A DNA stretch of 64,000 nucleotides from Paenibacillus urinalis (GTDB lineage: Bacteria > Bacillota > Bacilli > Paenibacillales > Paenibacillaceae): NCBI RefSeq assembly GCF_028747985.1, contig NZ_CP118110.1, positions 1 to 64,000 on the forward strand, in the 5' to 3' direction. The position numbers and the translations under genes were made by a program. Under the pieces are notes generated by a model. That model was not told the origin of the DNA, ran no database searches, and saw only the letters and a program-made list of their open reading frames with translations. Shown here in pieces: positions 26,676 to 34,765 of the stretch; the first letter of the stretch is position 1; each line of letters starts with the position of its first letter.

Positions 26676-26981
26676 ATGACCTTTTCTTTTGATTTATCGT
26701 CAGAGTTAAGAGATTACTTAGAAAAAATGATTACAAATCTGCCAAACGCTCCAAAACTCGTTATGCAATCCCTATCAAAAAAGGATTATAACAAGGAAGA
26801 TTTATCCCTAGAAAGCAGAGTACGTCGTGGTGAACTTAATTACGCAGTTATTTGGATTGAAGCTCTCGGCTTTGTACAATATAATACGAGTGGTCGCCAA
26901 AAACTCTACAGTCTCACACCACTTGGTATCAAAGTTTATGAAGAATTTAATGAATTGTTCCATACTTTGAATGAAGAATAA
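26676..26981 (+). CDS. small winged-helix DNA-binding protein
   Basis: 101 residues. The second half has the helix-turn-helix/wing outline of a MarR/PadR-like small regulator: SRVRRGELNYAVIWIEALGFVQYN, followed by SGRQKLYSLTPLGIKVYEEF, where the TPLGIKVYEEF ending is typical of winged-helix proteins. The N-terminus is helical and may dimerise. It stands alone between the Tad-like and coupling-protein operons, divergent from the former and convergent with the latter, and is the only free-standing transcription-factor-like gene in the transfer backbone. It is thus a candidate regulator for the shared AT-rich boxes; that link is inference. Confidence 0.6.
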   Translation: MTFSFDLSSELRDYLEKMITNLPNAPKLVMQSLSKKDYNKEDLSLESRVRRGELNYAVIWIEALGFVQYNTSGRQKLYSLTPLGIKVYEEFNELFHTLNEE

Positions 26982-27025
26982 AAAGAGTAGCATGACGGAT
27001 TACTCCGTCGCGCTACTCTTTTTTT
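26981..27025. terminator. bidirectional terminator
   Basis: AAAAGAGTAGC (26981-26991) pairs with GCTACTCTTTT (27012-27022), and TGACGG with CCGTCG inside, with T-tracts at both ends. It serves the winged-helix gene and overlaps the end of the convergent coupling-protein gene. Confidence 0.85.
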
Positions 27026-29450
27026 CCTTTCTGGAGATTTGTGCATCGTTCTTGATTTGCTGTGCTAACTTAAGTGCCTTATCATCTATACTTGCCGGTT
27101 TGAAGGTTACCCCACTAGGAGATACAACACTCTCATTTACCTTCAGCTTCGATTTATCATCATCAATACTTCGAGCCAATGGTTCTGGGTCATCCCAAAT
27201 CGAATTTCGGATTATCTCTGGCTCAGTGTCTTCAGTATGGAGTTCAGCCTCAACTTTAGTGGAATGAAGTTCTTTACTAAGTTGTGCGTTCCTTTTTATT
27301 CTTTCCAGTTGATCAATACTATTATCTTTTCTTTTCCCTCCTACATCCCCCCTATTTGGAGATTCCGTATTTAATATCTCCTGGTCTTCAATAATCTCAT
27401 CATCTTTTAAAACTTCTTTAAGGGGAGTGAACAGGATCTTCGGCAGCGGATAGATAAGCCCTATTACCGGATCCAGTCTAACATTATTATGTACTCCTCT
27501 GAATAGACATTCCGCGGGATCCCCAGTTTCAGGATTGTATCCTTTCAGACTAAGTATTTCTTTTGGCATCACAGTATACCTTTTTTCTTCTTTTATCTGA
27601 GTTTTGAAACCAGTAGCAGACATTTCATCAGTCCCACTACTTTGTCCAATTTTGTATTCTTCACCTATCATTTCTGAATAGTACTTAGCATCATTAGGAT
27701 CCAAACCAGCCATTATGAATTTCTGAACAGCATTTTGTTTTACCATAGCTCCTAATCTTTTACTCACATCGTCTAATTGTTCATTCCCTTGATGAATCAC
27801 ATTAACAAACACTTCGAATTCTCTGGCCATTTCCATAAATGTTGAGAATTCTTCATCCGCAAACATTTCCACTTCATCGATAGTTAATTGATGTGGGCGT
27901 ACATTCCCATCCATATTTCTCCGGAATGTGCTCGCCCTTGCAAGGTTCAAAAATAAACGACCAGCAGTGTACGTTAAAGTTTGTAATGTACCGTAAGCTC
28001 CATTAAAAAGAATAATTTCGCCATTCTTCATAGCTTCATCAATGCTAAATGTTGATTTACCACAAAACATCTTTTGAATATATTTGTTAGACGTCAATTC
28101 AGAAAGGTAATCATACAAGTTAGAGTAAGTTTGCATCGCATGCTCCTGCATTTTAGGTGAACCCGCCATATTTCGTGTATATTCAATCAGCAACGGTACC
28201 TGACTTTCTTTTCCAAGAAGTGTAATTTGGTGCAACACTTCAACTCTAAATTCATCATTAATTGGTTGAATCAACTTATCTAACTCATTGTAAGTGGCTT
28301 CGTTTCCGTAAACTAGTTTTAACGCTTTAACACCTACTCGAAAAAGCTGTGTAGATCGACTTTTAAAGTAAATTTGTGCATCTGGTCCAAGATAAGCATG
28401 AAACGCTGCTACATTCCTCTCGATCATTGGTTCAATATCTTCACTTTCAGGAACATAAAAAGGATTTAAACAATCAGAGTTCTCAACCAAAGGATCAAGT
28501 CTGTAATACTTCCTCCCAATTCGATCCAAAAAATTAGCCATTCGTTTTATCAAACTTCCCTTAGGATCAATAATCGTACTTCCAATGTAGTCATTCAACA
28601 AATCCTGAGTAATCAAGTTAGTTGCGAAAAGAGTTTTACCAGCTCCTGTTCCTGCAATGATTTGACCATGCTGTGCTCTATCTGATCGATTAAGCTTCAT
28701 GAGCTGACTTTGTCTTTCTCTAGTTGGATTCGTGTAAAACAGTTCCAATTCACATAACTCAGAGTAGTATCTTAAATGGCTTAAACAACCTGGTGTATTT
28801 ATATCTATATCCTCTAATTTAACTAGTCCATCTCTAATAAAAGTAGTATTCTCCTCCCCCTCTCCCTCTCCCTCGCTCTCACTAAAAGTCATTATTGTAT
28901 TTTTTGACTTACTTTTGTTAGAAGTATTTATTCCCTCAGCTGCCACAGAGAGTTTATTAAAAATTGTAGAATTCGCCCGTATACGCAATGTGTAATATAA
29001 AGTCAAGATGATTGTAGATACGAATAAAAGAATTGTAATTACAAATCCAATTTTATTGTCTGTAAAATAAATTATCAGTTGGCCTACTGCTAGCACACTA
29101 AGTGCATTCAAAAAAGTCTGAATTACAGGCTTTGCATAATGATTTCTATGTAATGCAGGACATGAATATATCGAGTGTCCTAAAAAGCAGACTAAAATAA
29201 TAGGAACTGCTCTAAATACAATCGGATCATCTATTCCGAGTATTACGTCTTGATATTTTGTGACCAACCATAGAAAAATGATAATTAATAAAACTAACAA
29301 TAAAAAAGCTTGAGAATTCCAGATGGTATTCTTATTTACTGGATCAAGAGAAAATCTTCGAACAGCAATATACACATTCTTAAATATAAATGCTATCATA
29401 TGACCGATGGCTGAAATTATTCCTCCGATAACCATTCCAATATATTTCAA
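27000..29450 (-). CDS. VirD4/TraG-type coupling ATPase (TcpA-like)
   Basis: 816 residues: about five N-terminal membrane helices (to residue 156), an acidic linker with a (GE)n run near 191-200, then a large FtsK/TraG-type ATPase domain with Walker A GTGAGKT (267-273), IDPKGSLIKRM, and Walker B LTIDEVEMF in the TraM-recognition/TrwB-like part. Coupling proteins deliver the relaxase-DNA complex to the conjugation channel. TTG start. Its own minus-strand operon is separated from the plus-strand VirB/Tcp genes by the partition module, and the AT-rich box at 29475 lies in front. Full-length with intact motifs. Confidence 0.85.
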   Translation of the reverse strand: MKYIGMVIGGIISAIGHMIAFIFKNVYIAVRRFSLDPVNKNTIWNSQAFLLLVLLIIIFLWLVTKYQDVILGIDDPIVFRAVPIILVCFLGHSIYSCPALHRNHYAKPVIQTFLNALSVLAVGQLIIYFTDNKIGFVITILLFVSTIILTLYYTLRIRANSTIFNKLSVAAEGINTSNKSKSKNTIMTFSESEGEGEGEENTTFIRDGLVKLEDIDINTPGCLSHLRYYSELCELELFYTNPTRERQSQLMKLNRSDRAQHGQIIAGTGAGKTLFATNLITQDLLNDYIGSTIIDPKGSLIKRMANFLDRIGRKYYRLDPLVENSDCLNPFYVPESEDIEPMIERNVAAFHAYLGPDAQIYFKSRSTQLFRVGVKALKLVYGNEATYNELDKLIQPINDEFRVEVLHQITLLGKESQVPLLIEYTRNMAGSPKMQEHAMQTYSNLYDYLSELTSNKYIQKMFCGKSTFSIDEAMKNGEIILFNGAYGTLQTLTYTAGRLFLNLARASTFRRNMDGNVRPHQLTIDEVEMFADEEFSTFMEMAREFEVFVNVIHQGNEQLDDVSKRLGAMVKQNAVQKFIMAGLDPNDAKYYSEMIGEEYKIGQSSGTDEMSATGFKTQIKEEKRYTVMPKEILSLKGYNPETGDPAECLFRGVHNNVRLDPVIGLIYPLPKILFTPLKEVLKDDEIIEDQEILNTESPNRGDVGGKRKDNSIDQLERIKRNAQLSKELHSTKVEAELHTEDTEPEIIRNSIWDDPEPLARSIDDDKSKLKVNESVVSPSGVTFKPASIDDKALKLAQQIKNDAQISRKEKKSSATE

Positions 29451-29474
29451 AAAGCTGCACCTCTCATATTAGTA

Positions 29475-29490
29475 TATTAGTTAATTAATA
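29475..29490. promoter_or_regulatory. AT-rich promoter box (copy C)
   Basis: TTAGTTAATTAATATA, 25 bases ahead of the coupling-ATPase start on the minus strand. Matches copies A, B and D in core TTAGTTAnTTnATATA. Confidence 0.35.
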
Positions 29491-29585
29491 TATTACAATA
29501 AAATCCTCTAAAATCTACTACCTATTGAATATTTCTTACTGAACGAAACGGCAATTGAACAGACTTAGATTACAAATATACATTT

Positions 29586-29695
29586 CTCCCATGCACATGG
29601 AGCCCCCTCCATCTAACTTAAACGTCTCCCACACTCATGTAGACCCCCTCCCACACCGAAAATACCCCCTCCAATTATGTAGGAGATCGTCTCCC
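29586..29695. repeat. array of six CTCC(C) iterons at about 21-bp spacing
   Basis: CTCC/CTCCC cores start at 29586, 29607, 29626, 29648, 29669 and 29691 (gaps 21, 19, 22, 21, 22), alternating GTCTCCCA- and CCCCCTCC-type contexts, so all face the same side of the helix (two turns apart). It lies ahead of the MerR-type gene and looks like a cooperative binding array, either operator, centromere-like site or replication iterons. The spacing is directly countable; the role is inference. Confidence 0.6.
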
Positions 29696-29752
29696 AGTCC
29701 AAAATTATACTCTTACACTTTAACTTGCAACAGTATTTATGGTATATGTATA

Positions 29753-29960
29753 CATCTCTCATAGTATTAGTATCTATCTATCTTATTTGATATATATATC
29801 TCTCTTAGTATGTATATATATCTCTCTCAATGAATTGGAGATATATACATGTGCCTTGTTTGCTCTTCCCGATTCAATGGGAGTCGTATATAATTCTATT
29901 AAGAGAACCGTATTACATCGGGTAGATACATCTCTCAATCATTTTGGAGAGGGTCTCCAA
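29753..29960. promoter_or_regulatory. second repeat cluster: ATCTCTC boxes and TTGGAGA dyad
   Basis: CATCTCTC occurs at 29753 and 29929, with ATCTCTC at 29798 and TCTCTCTC at 29821. The dyad TTGGAGA-GGG-TCTCCAA (29944-29960) stands just before the ribosome site AAGGGAGG (29965-29972). A TATAAT lies at 29889-29894. Probably the promoter/autoregulatory operator of the MerR-type gene. MerR proteins bind such dyads. Confidence 0.5.
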
Positions 29961-29978
29961 TACGAAGGGAGGGTTATC

Positions 29979-30788
29979 ATGAACGAAACTATGTTTGAAA
30001 AGGCCTATACAATTAAGGAATTTAGTGATGCTACAGGAGTTCCGCAAAATACTCTCCGTAACTGGGAGGAAAAATTGGGGGAAGCTTTTGTAGTCCCAAG
30101 GGATCCACACGAGAATCGTTACTATACTGAGAGGCATTTAGAATTAATCCGGCTAATTCAGAAATGGCGCGATTCCGAGTATGAGTTGAGCTTTACCCAG
30201 ATAAAGCAGATGCTTCTCCATATGAATATGGCAGGGCCTAAAAATGAGATGTATTCAGCTCCAAGTGGGGAAGAAGGGGGCTCCAACTCACTTGTATCCC
30301 TCTCCCAACAGAATTCACAATCCTTACAGCTACAAGAGGTTCAACAACTTGTAGTTAATATGGAAGAGCGTATGCAGCAGTTTTTTGGTCACCTTGATCA
30401 AGTGCTGCAAACACACGCTGAAACTACCCACGCGTTCGTTAGGCAAGAAATTGAGACTCTAAAATCATCTCAATCTAGTAGAGACGAGAACTTAATTCAG
30501 AAAATAGAATCAAAATTCCATGACAAAATTCAAGAAGAACACAGAGAGTTTCTATCTAGCATCAATTCAATGAAAGATGAGTTTAGATCTCAGGTTGAGA
30601 CAACTACAGAAACAAACAAAAGACACTTAGATGACCTTATGGCAAACACTAAGAGCGAGTTCCAACAACAGTTAGAGGACAATATGAAGAACTGGGCAGT
30701 TATCTCCCGAGAAGATTTAGAAAGAGAAGAGAATGCACGTAAGAAAAAGAAAAAAGGATTCTTCGGGTTATTCGGTGGGGGAGAGTAA
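29979..30788 (+). CDS. MerR-type HTH coiled-coil protein (RacA/TubY-like)
   Basis: 269 residues from ATG 29979, chosen because AAGGGAGG lies seven bases ahead. A longer frame from 29739 would only add the translated repeat region. N-terminal MerR-like winged helix (residues 1-75: YTIKEFSDATGVPQNTLRNWEE, then ENRYYTERHLELIRLIQ), a Ser/Gln linker, a long coiled coil (about 118-250) and a lysine-rich, aromatic C-terminus KKKKKGFFGLFGGG, as in proteins tethered at membranes or poles. RacA of sporulating Bacillus and TubY-type proteins beside tubulin-partition genes share this build. Convergent with tubZ, so a role in plasmid segregation or anchoring is likely (inference). Confidence 0.65.
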   Translation: MNETMFEKAYTIKEFSDATGVPQNTLRNWEEKLGEAFVVPRDPHENRYYTERHLELIRLIQKWRDSEYELSFTQIKQMLLHMNMAGPKNEMYSAPSGEEGGSNSLVSLSQQNSQSLQLQEVQQLVVNMEERMQQFFGHLDQVLQTHAETTHAFVRQEIETLKSSQSSRDENLIQKIESKFHDKIQEEHREFLSSINSMKDEFRSQVETTTETNKRHLDDLMANTKSEFQQQLEDNMKNWAVISREDLEREENARKKKKKGFFGLFGGGE

Positions 30789-30829
30789 CAAAAAAAGCGC
30801 TGCTTTACGCGGCGCTTTTTTTGTTACTC
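30783..30829. terminator. strong bidirectional terminator
   Basis: An 18-bp perfect stem: GAGTAACAAAAAAAGCGC (30783-30800) with GCGCTTTTTTTGTTACTC (30812-30829). It includes A/T runs that serve as T-tracts on both strands, isolating the MerR-type gene from tubZ. Confidence 0.9.
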
Positions 30830-30868
30830 TTTTCAGTAATAAGAAGGGAAGTACACTCAGATTAAATT

Positions 30869-30907
30869 AACGACGCGTAATGTTACGTAACGCATCGTTA
30901 TTATTGG
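30869..30907. repeat. tubC-like repeat, downstream copy
   Basis: AACGACGCGTAATG followed by GTTACGTAACGCATCGTTATTATTGG-type sequence forms an imperfect 31-bp dyad (30869-30899). The stretch 30882-30905 matches 32801-32824 at 21 of 24 positions, so the two flanks of the tubZ/tubR operon carry the same element. Candidate TubR-binding centromere site. Confidence 0.5.
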
Positions 30908-30943
30908 ATAACAACCCACCCCTATAAAGGGGGGGAGGGGAGC

Positions 30944-32275
30944 CTACAGTAAAAAGTCATCATCATCAGATGATTTAGTCTTTTTGCTTGTATCTCCAAA
31001 TAAATCAAACTCACTATTTACCGGTTCCTTTGATGCTGCCACTTCATTTTTTGTGATTGTTTTGAATGCAGACAAATCCAATGTTGTCTTGTTCTTTCTC
31101 TCATTCTTTTTAATTTCTAACTCTTGCTCTTCGCGGTCAATTTCCTCCAACATTTTAACGATTCTATCAGGTAATTGGGAGCATACTACACCAGTATAGA
31201 GAATTGCTTTATTGGTTTCATTTTCGCTGTGTTTTCCTCGACTAGTAGTTGTTCCCCAGATATTGTTTTCAATCAATCCGGAATGAGGTTTCTCAGCATT
31301 AGCAATAAAGCGGCCAAATCTTTCTTCCAGTGTTCTAAACTCTGAATCAGTTATAATCGGGTTCTTATGCTTAGGATGAATTACTGCAACAAATCCATTT
31401 ACTGCATCCAGTTCGTAGTCATAGTCATTGGCAGTAGGAGATTCTCTGAAGCTCTTTTCAATGATAGAAGTGAGGCTATTTACTTCAAGAGAGTCATTCT
31501 CATGAATATAGCATTTTCCCGACGAATAGTAGCCAGGAGTACTCAGTACATCAAGTAATTCATCTTCGTCAAAAGTCTTGCTAGAAGGGAGTGAAGTCAT
31601 AAAAGATATCTCTGTGAGCAATGAAGCGAGAGTACTGTTACCATAGTCAGTCCATTCTAGTTTAGTTTCTGTGTTACTAAAAATCCCTTCTGTCATCGTG
31701 TATAGCTTTTCATTATCAATGATTGTAACTGATCCACAAGCGTTTTTCTTAATCAATTCATCAATATGTGATAAACCCCATCGAGCGTTCTTTTTGATAC
31801 CACGTTTTTCCCATGATCCTGGTACTGAGACGATTGCGCCAAATGACGGTTTTCCGTTGAATGGCTTTCTTACTCTGCTTAAGTTACTTAAGATGATAGG
31901 AGCAGCTGCATTACCTGTGCCTCCACCCATACCTGCGATAACAAAAACAAAGTCAGCATCTACAACATCGGGATTGCTTAAAAGAGAGAGGACCATTTCA
32001 CGGTTATCTTTAATAGCAGCTTGGCCACGCTCTATATCCTTGACTGCTCCATTGTAACCCTCTAATTTGATAATATTCTGGACAACTTTGAGGTCCGAAA
32101 GGTCTGATTCAGAGGTGTTTAGAGCGTAAACTGTATGTCCTAACCGGGCTAGTTCGTCACCTTGACGTCCACCGAATTGTCCGCAAGCTATAAAACAAAA
32201 CTTAAGTTTTTTCTGGTTACCATCAGTCCGACGCATAAAGCCCTCAAGTGTGATAAATCCAAGATTCATTTCCAT
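30944..32275 (-). CDS. tubZ: TubZ-type tubulin/FtsZ-like partition GTPase
   Basis: 443 residues. The tubulin signature is present as AGMGGGTGNAAAP (GGGTGN at 117-122), preceded by the nucleotide-binding start CGQFGGRQGDELA (31-43) and the VYALNTS strand; a WDYGNS-like T7 region follows around 210. The C-terminal 60 residues are charged and end DDDDFLL, a flexible tail typical of TubZ that links filaments to partner proteins. TubZ treadmills and pulls plasmids apart, together with TubR bound to tubC. GGAGGTAAAACTA lies ahead of the ATG. It is distinct from cell-division FtsZ by its length, divergent sequence and plasmid context. Confidence 0.85.
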   Translation of the reverse strand: MEMNLGFITLEGFMRRTDGNQKKLKFCFIACGQFGGRQGDELARLGHTVYALNTSESDLSDLKVVQNIIKLEGYNGAVKDIERGQAAIKDNREMVLSLLSNPDVVDADFVFVIAGMGGGTGNAAAPIILSNLSRVRKPFNGKPSFGAIVSVPGSWEKRGIKKNARWGLSHIDELIKKNACGSVTIIDNEKLYTMTEGIFSNTETKLEWTDYGNSTLASLLTEISFMTSLPSSKTFDEDELLDVLSTPGYYSSGKCYIHENDSLEVNSLTSIIEKSFRESPTANDYDYELDAVNGFVAVIHPKHKNPIITDSEFRTLEERFGRFIANAEKPHSGLIENNIWGTTTSRGKHSENETNKAILYTGVVCSQLPDRIVKMLEEIDREEQELEIKKNERKNKTTLDLSAFKTITKNEVAASKEPVNSEFDLFGDTSKKTKSSDDDDFLL

Positions 32276-32297
32276 TAGTTTTACCTCCTATTATTGT

Positions 32298-32600
32298 TTA
32301 AGCCTTACTATCACGTAAGTAAAGAGCTAATTGTTTTCCTCTTATTTCGTCTGGAATATACTTCTTCTGTCTCCGATCGAGTGGGGAGGGGTCTACATTA
32401 ACAAAACCATTGGTCTCTAATAGAAGAAGAGCCTTCTCTACTAAATAACGATCCCCAATTTTACTAACCAGAAGTGTCCAGGTAACTCCTCCTTCAGAAC
32501 GGTGATTCCAAATCTCAGCAAATACGCTGATCATTTCTTGTGGAATTCTACGAGCTATAAAGTCTAATACTTCTGGAGGGTATTCAACGTGACCATTCAA
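32298..32600 (-). CDS. tubR: TubR-like winged-helix centromere-binding protein
   Basis: 100 residues, winged-helix outline: TWTLLVSKIGDRYLVEKALLLLETNGFVNVDPS (recognition helix then wing). It starts at TTG 32600 with AAGGGAG 11 bases upstream and ends 22 bases before tubZ, the standard tubR-tubZ order. TubR binds the tubC repeats and recruits TubZ filaments. Sequence similarity between TubR proteins is low, so the call rests on size, fold pattern, position and the repeats found upstream. Confidence 0.65.
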   Translation of the reverse strand: MNGHVEYPPEVLDFIARRIPQEMISVFAEIWNHRSEGGVTWTLLVSKIGDRYLVEKALLLLETNGFVNVDPSPLDRRQKKYIPDEIRGKQLALYLRDSKA

Positions 32601-32655
32601 TTCTCAATCACTCCCTTTCACATAAGATATTACGATTTGAAATAAACTAAAACAC

Positions 32656-32827
32656 ACGACGCCTTACGACGCACTAAATATGATTTAACAAAAATAATTA
32701 ACGTTACTTAACGCAGCGTCATTTTATGTAATTTGACACTTTAGCCTTAGAATCCTGCATATTATCTACAATTTTAATAATTTAAAATCCAGAATTTCAC
32801 GTTGCGTAACGTGTCGTTATTATTATT
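32656..32827. repeat. tubC-like repeat region upstream of tubR
   Basis: Contains direct repeats ACGACGC at 32656 and 32666, ACGTTACTTAACGCAGCGTC at 32701-32720, and the element at 32798-32827 (core GTTGCGTAACGTGTCGTT) that matches the copy downstream of tubZ. Best read as the centromere and autoregulatory operator bound by TubR. Confidence 0.55.
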
Positions 32828-33248
32828 CCGCAGGATATTGTTTCCTGTCAAGTTCTTGGAGCCTTAATTTCATTTTTTTTAGTGCTTCTATGATTAGTTG
32901 GAACTAAATCCAGTTCAAAATTTTGGTCTTATTAAGTTCAAACGAAGCTTTTTGAGTAGAGTAATATATTTAGAAAGTTTGCAATTACGCTGTTGCTTCC
33001 CATTAATAAATTTGGTTACCGTTTATCTTTATAGGAATTTGTTCATCCATTGACTCCTTATTTGTCCATTCATTGATCTTTTTATCTATCTGCCTAATTG
33101 TTTTTTAATTTCATGATACAAAGCCAATGATTTTGTTATACTTCCTTGTATGGCGTGGGTTCTTAATCATAAAGAATTCCCGACTAATACCCTAAAAGAG
33201 GGTGTATCAACCTAAGCCCACTCATGGGTAGCAAAGGAGATGAATGAA
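32828..33248. other. noncoding gap before the Replic_Relax-like gene
   Basis: No gene recognised in about 420 bases. AT-rich with many stop codons; two small hairpins (ACCC-TAAAA-GGGT near 33190 and CCCACTCATGGG near 33217) precede the ribosome site AAGGAG. Replication origin or transfer origin could lie here, but no iterons or nic-like sequence were recognised. Confidence 0.3.
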
Positions 33249-34241
33249 TTGGCTGACCAAGTGAAGTTTGAACGGATTGATCCAAGTGAAGAGGGAGGCA
33301 AAAAACGAAAGAAGGGAGTTAGCGACTACTCCATAGGCGAAGCGATAGATCTCCTAACAGAGAGGGAGTGGCGTCTATTGATAGACCTCTACAAGTGTAG
33401 ATGTATCCCACAAACAGAAGTCGTAGACACGTACTTTATTGATTCACCAGAAATGCATTATGAGGAATATGTAACTGCAGGTAAGGTAGAAAAAAACAAA
33501 CTGGAAGAAAAAAATAGGAACAGAGCAGTCTTGAAAGCACGCCGGACATTTAAGCGGTTAAAGGATCGCGGTCTAGTAGAAAGTACTTCCATCATTCCAG
33601 ATGCTATTGATTTACCAAGCAAACGAAGGGGGAGAGTTACAGGAGAAACATGGTATTACCTATCTAACAGAGGACTGAGGATAGTTGAGAAACGATTAGA
33701 AATACCTGATGATTCTAAGTTGTCTAAAGTTGAAGTAGACATGGAACGAGCGAAAAAAGACCATTATTGGGAACTCGGAAAGATATATCTCGATTTAAGA
33801 TATCAGTGGATGGCGAGATTTAATGATTTAAGACAATTCATTGATTGGGATTGGTATCCCTCTGAAATAGTGTGGGGAGACAATAGGGTAAAAGAGGTAC
33901 GCCCCGATGCAATATTGCGAATTGGAGAACAGCTCTTTTGTATTGAGTTAGATCGATCTACTGAACCAATTCAGAGATCCCCTTTCTACACGGAACAGGT
34001 TTCCATACAAAAGAAGCTGGAACGGTATAGAGATGTTATAAAAGCTTCTACGAATCCAATAATTCGAAATTCAATCATTGCTTTTGTAATTCCAGATGCT
34101 GTTTATCGGACAAGGCTTCAAAATATAGGTAATGCTGCCGATAAAGTTTTTGGCAAAAAACATCGAGTGCTGATTGGTCGGAAAATAGAAGATATTCTTA
34201 TTGCTTATTCCGATCTTGCAGGCACATCCCACTACAATTAG
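33249..34241 (+). CDS. Replic_Relax-family protein with nuclease-like core
   Basis: 330 residues from TTG 33249, chosen because AAGGAG sits nine bases ahead; the ATG at 33240 touches the ribosome site and is unlikely. The N-terminus is basic (GGKKRKKGVS) and carries a winged helix (about 40-120: LTEREWRLLIDLYKCRCIP, then RRTFKRLKDRGLVES). The C-terminal part has VRPDAILRIG followed by FCIELDRSTEPI (about 217-238), the D...ExD pattern of the PD-(D/E)xK nuclease-like domain found in Replic_Relax proteins. These are thought to act in plasmid replication or relaxation at transfer. It stands between the partition and transfer modules. Confidence 0.7.
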   Translation: MADQVKFERIDPSEEGGKKRKKGVSDYSIGEAIDLLTEREWRLLIDLYKCRCIPQTEVVDTYFIDSPEMHYEEYVTAGKVEKNKLEEKNRNRAVLKARRTFKRLKDRGLVESTSIIPDAIDLPSKRRGRVTGETWYYLSNRGLRIVEKRLEIPDDSKLSKVEVDMERAKKDHYWELGKIYLDLRYQWMARFNDLRQFIDWDWYPSEIVWGDNRVKEVRPDAILRIGEQLFCIELDRSTEPIQRSPFYTEQVSIQKKLERYRDVIKASTNPIIRNSIIAFVIPDAVYRTRLQNIGNAADKVFGKKHRVLIGRKIEDILIAYSDLAGTSHYN

Positions 34242-34283
34242 AGCGGGAGACCTTTACAATTTGTGCTGAAACCCACTCTAATT

Positions 34284-34350
34284 GTTGTATATTAATATAT
34301 ATACTTGTGTGTTATTATGTTAGTTAGTTAATTGATATATATGTATATAT
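34284..34350. promoter_or_regulatory. AT-rich promoter region (copy D)
   Basis: Includes TATATTAATATATATAC, CTTGTGTGTTATT and TTAGTTAGTTAATTGATATA (34320-34339), ending 20-40 bases before the first conjugation gene. Same composite elements as at 26.6 and 29.5 kb. Probable shared operator. Confidence 0.4.
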
Positions 34351-34368
34351 GAAATTGGGGGTGAGTAT

Positions 34369-34752
34369 TTGAGCAAGAACAAAAAAGTTGTTTTGGTAAG
34401 TGTAGGAGCATTACTGCTTCTAATTGCTTCGGTTATTTTTTTTCGGAGCCCCACAAAAGAATTGCAGCCTGAGCCAAGCCCATCACTTGTACATACAGAA
34501 GAAAGCCAAGAATCTCATGGTATCTCTTCAGAGGAATACAGCGATTCTCACGACAGAGTGGCTAAGGTAATCGATGACGCAACAAACGCAATAGCGGAAC
34601 GAGCTCCTGGTTGGTGGGACAAAATCGAATCATGGTGGGATTGGTTCCTCGGGTTTAAAACGCATCATGCCATTATTTTAGCTATAGTTGCATTGTTCAT
34701 TATTGGTGTCGTCTTCAATCCGAAAAACCGTGATCAGTCTCGAAATCGATAG
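34369..34752 (+). CDS. small membrane protein opening the conjugation operon
   Basis: 127 residues, TTG start with GGGGGTG eight bases ahead. Two membrane helices (about 7-24 and 101-118) enclose an acidic, Glu/Ser-rich exterior loop containing WWDKIESWWDWFLG, an aromatic amphipathic stretch. No family recognised. It is the first gene of the plus-strand transfer operon and 13 bases ahead of tcpC, so a structural or regulatory role in the mating channel is likely (inference). Confidence 0.5.
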   Translation: MSKNKKVVLVSVGALLLLIASVIFFRSPTKELQPEPSPSLVHTEESQESHGISSEEYSDSHDRVAKVIDDATNAIAERAPGWWDKIESWWDWFLGFKTHHAIILAIVALFIIGVVFNPKNRDQSRNR

Positions 34753-34765
34753 GGGGTGATAATCT

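Noticed and set aside
29586..29695. CRISPR array
   Set aside because: Repeats are only 4-8 bases with 21-bp period and there are no cas genes.
29739..29978. N-terminal extension of the MerR-type protein with a hydrophobic segment
   Set aside because: The extension is translated AT-rich repeat; the clear ribosome site lies just ahead of ATG 29979.
32378..32402. Extra iteron-like sequence (GGGGAGGGGTCTACAT) inside tubR
   Set aside because: Similar to one iteron but lies in coding sequence as a single copy; likely chance.
33240..33248. ATG start at 33240 for the Replic_Relax-like gene
   Set aside because: It directly abuts the ribosome site; TTG at 33249 has proper spacing.
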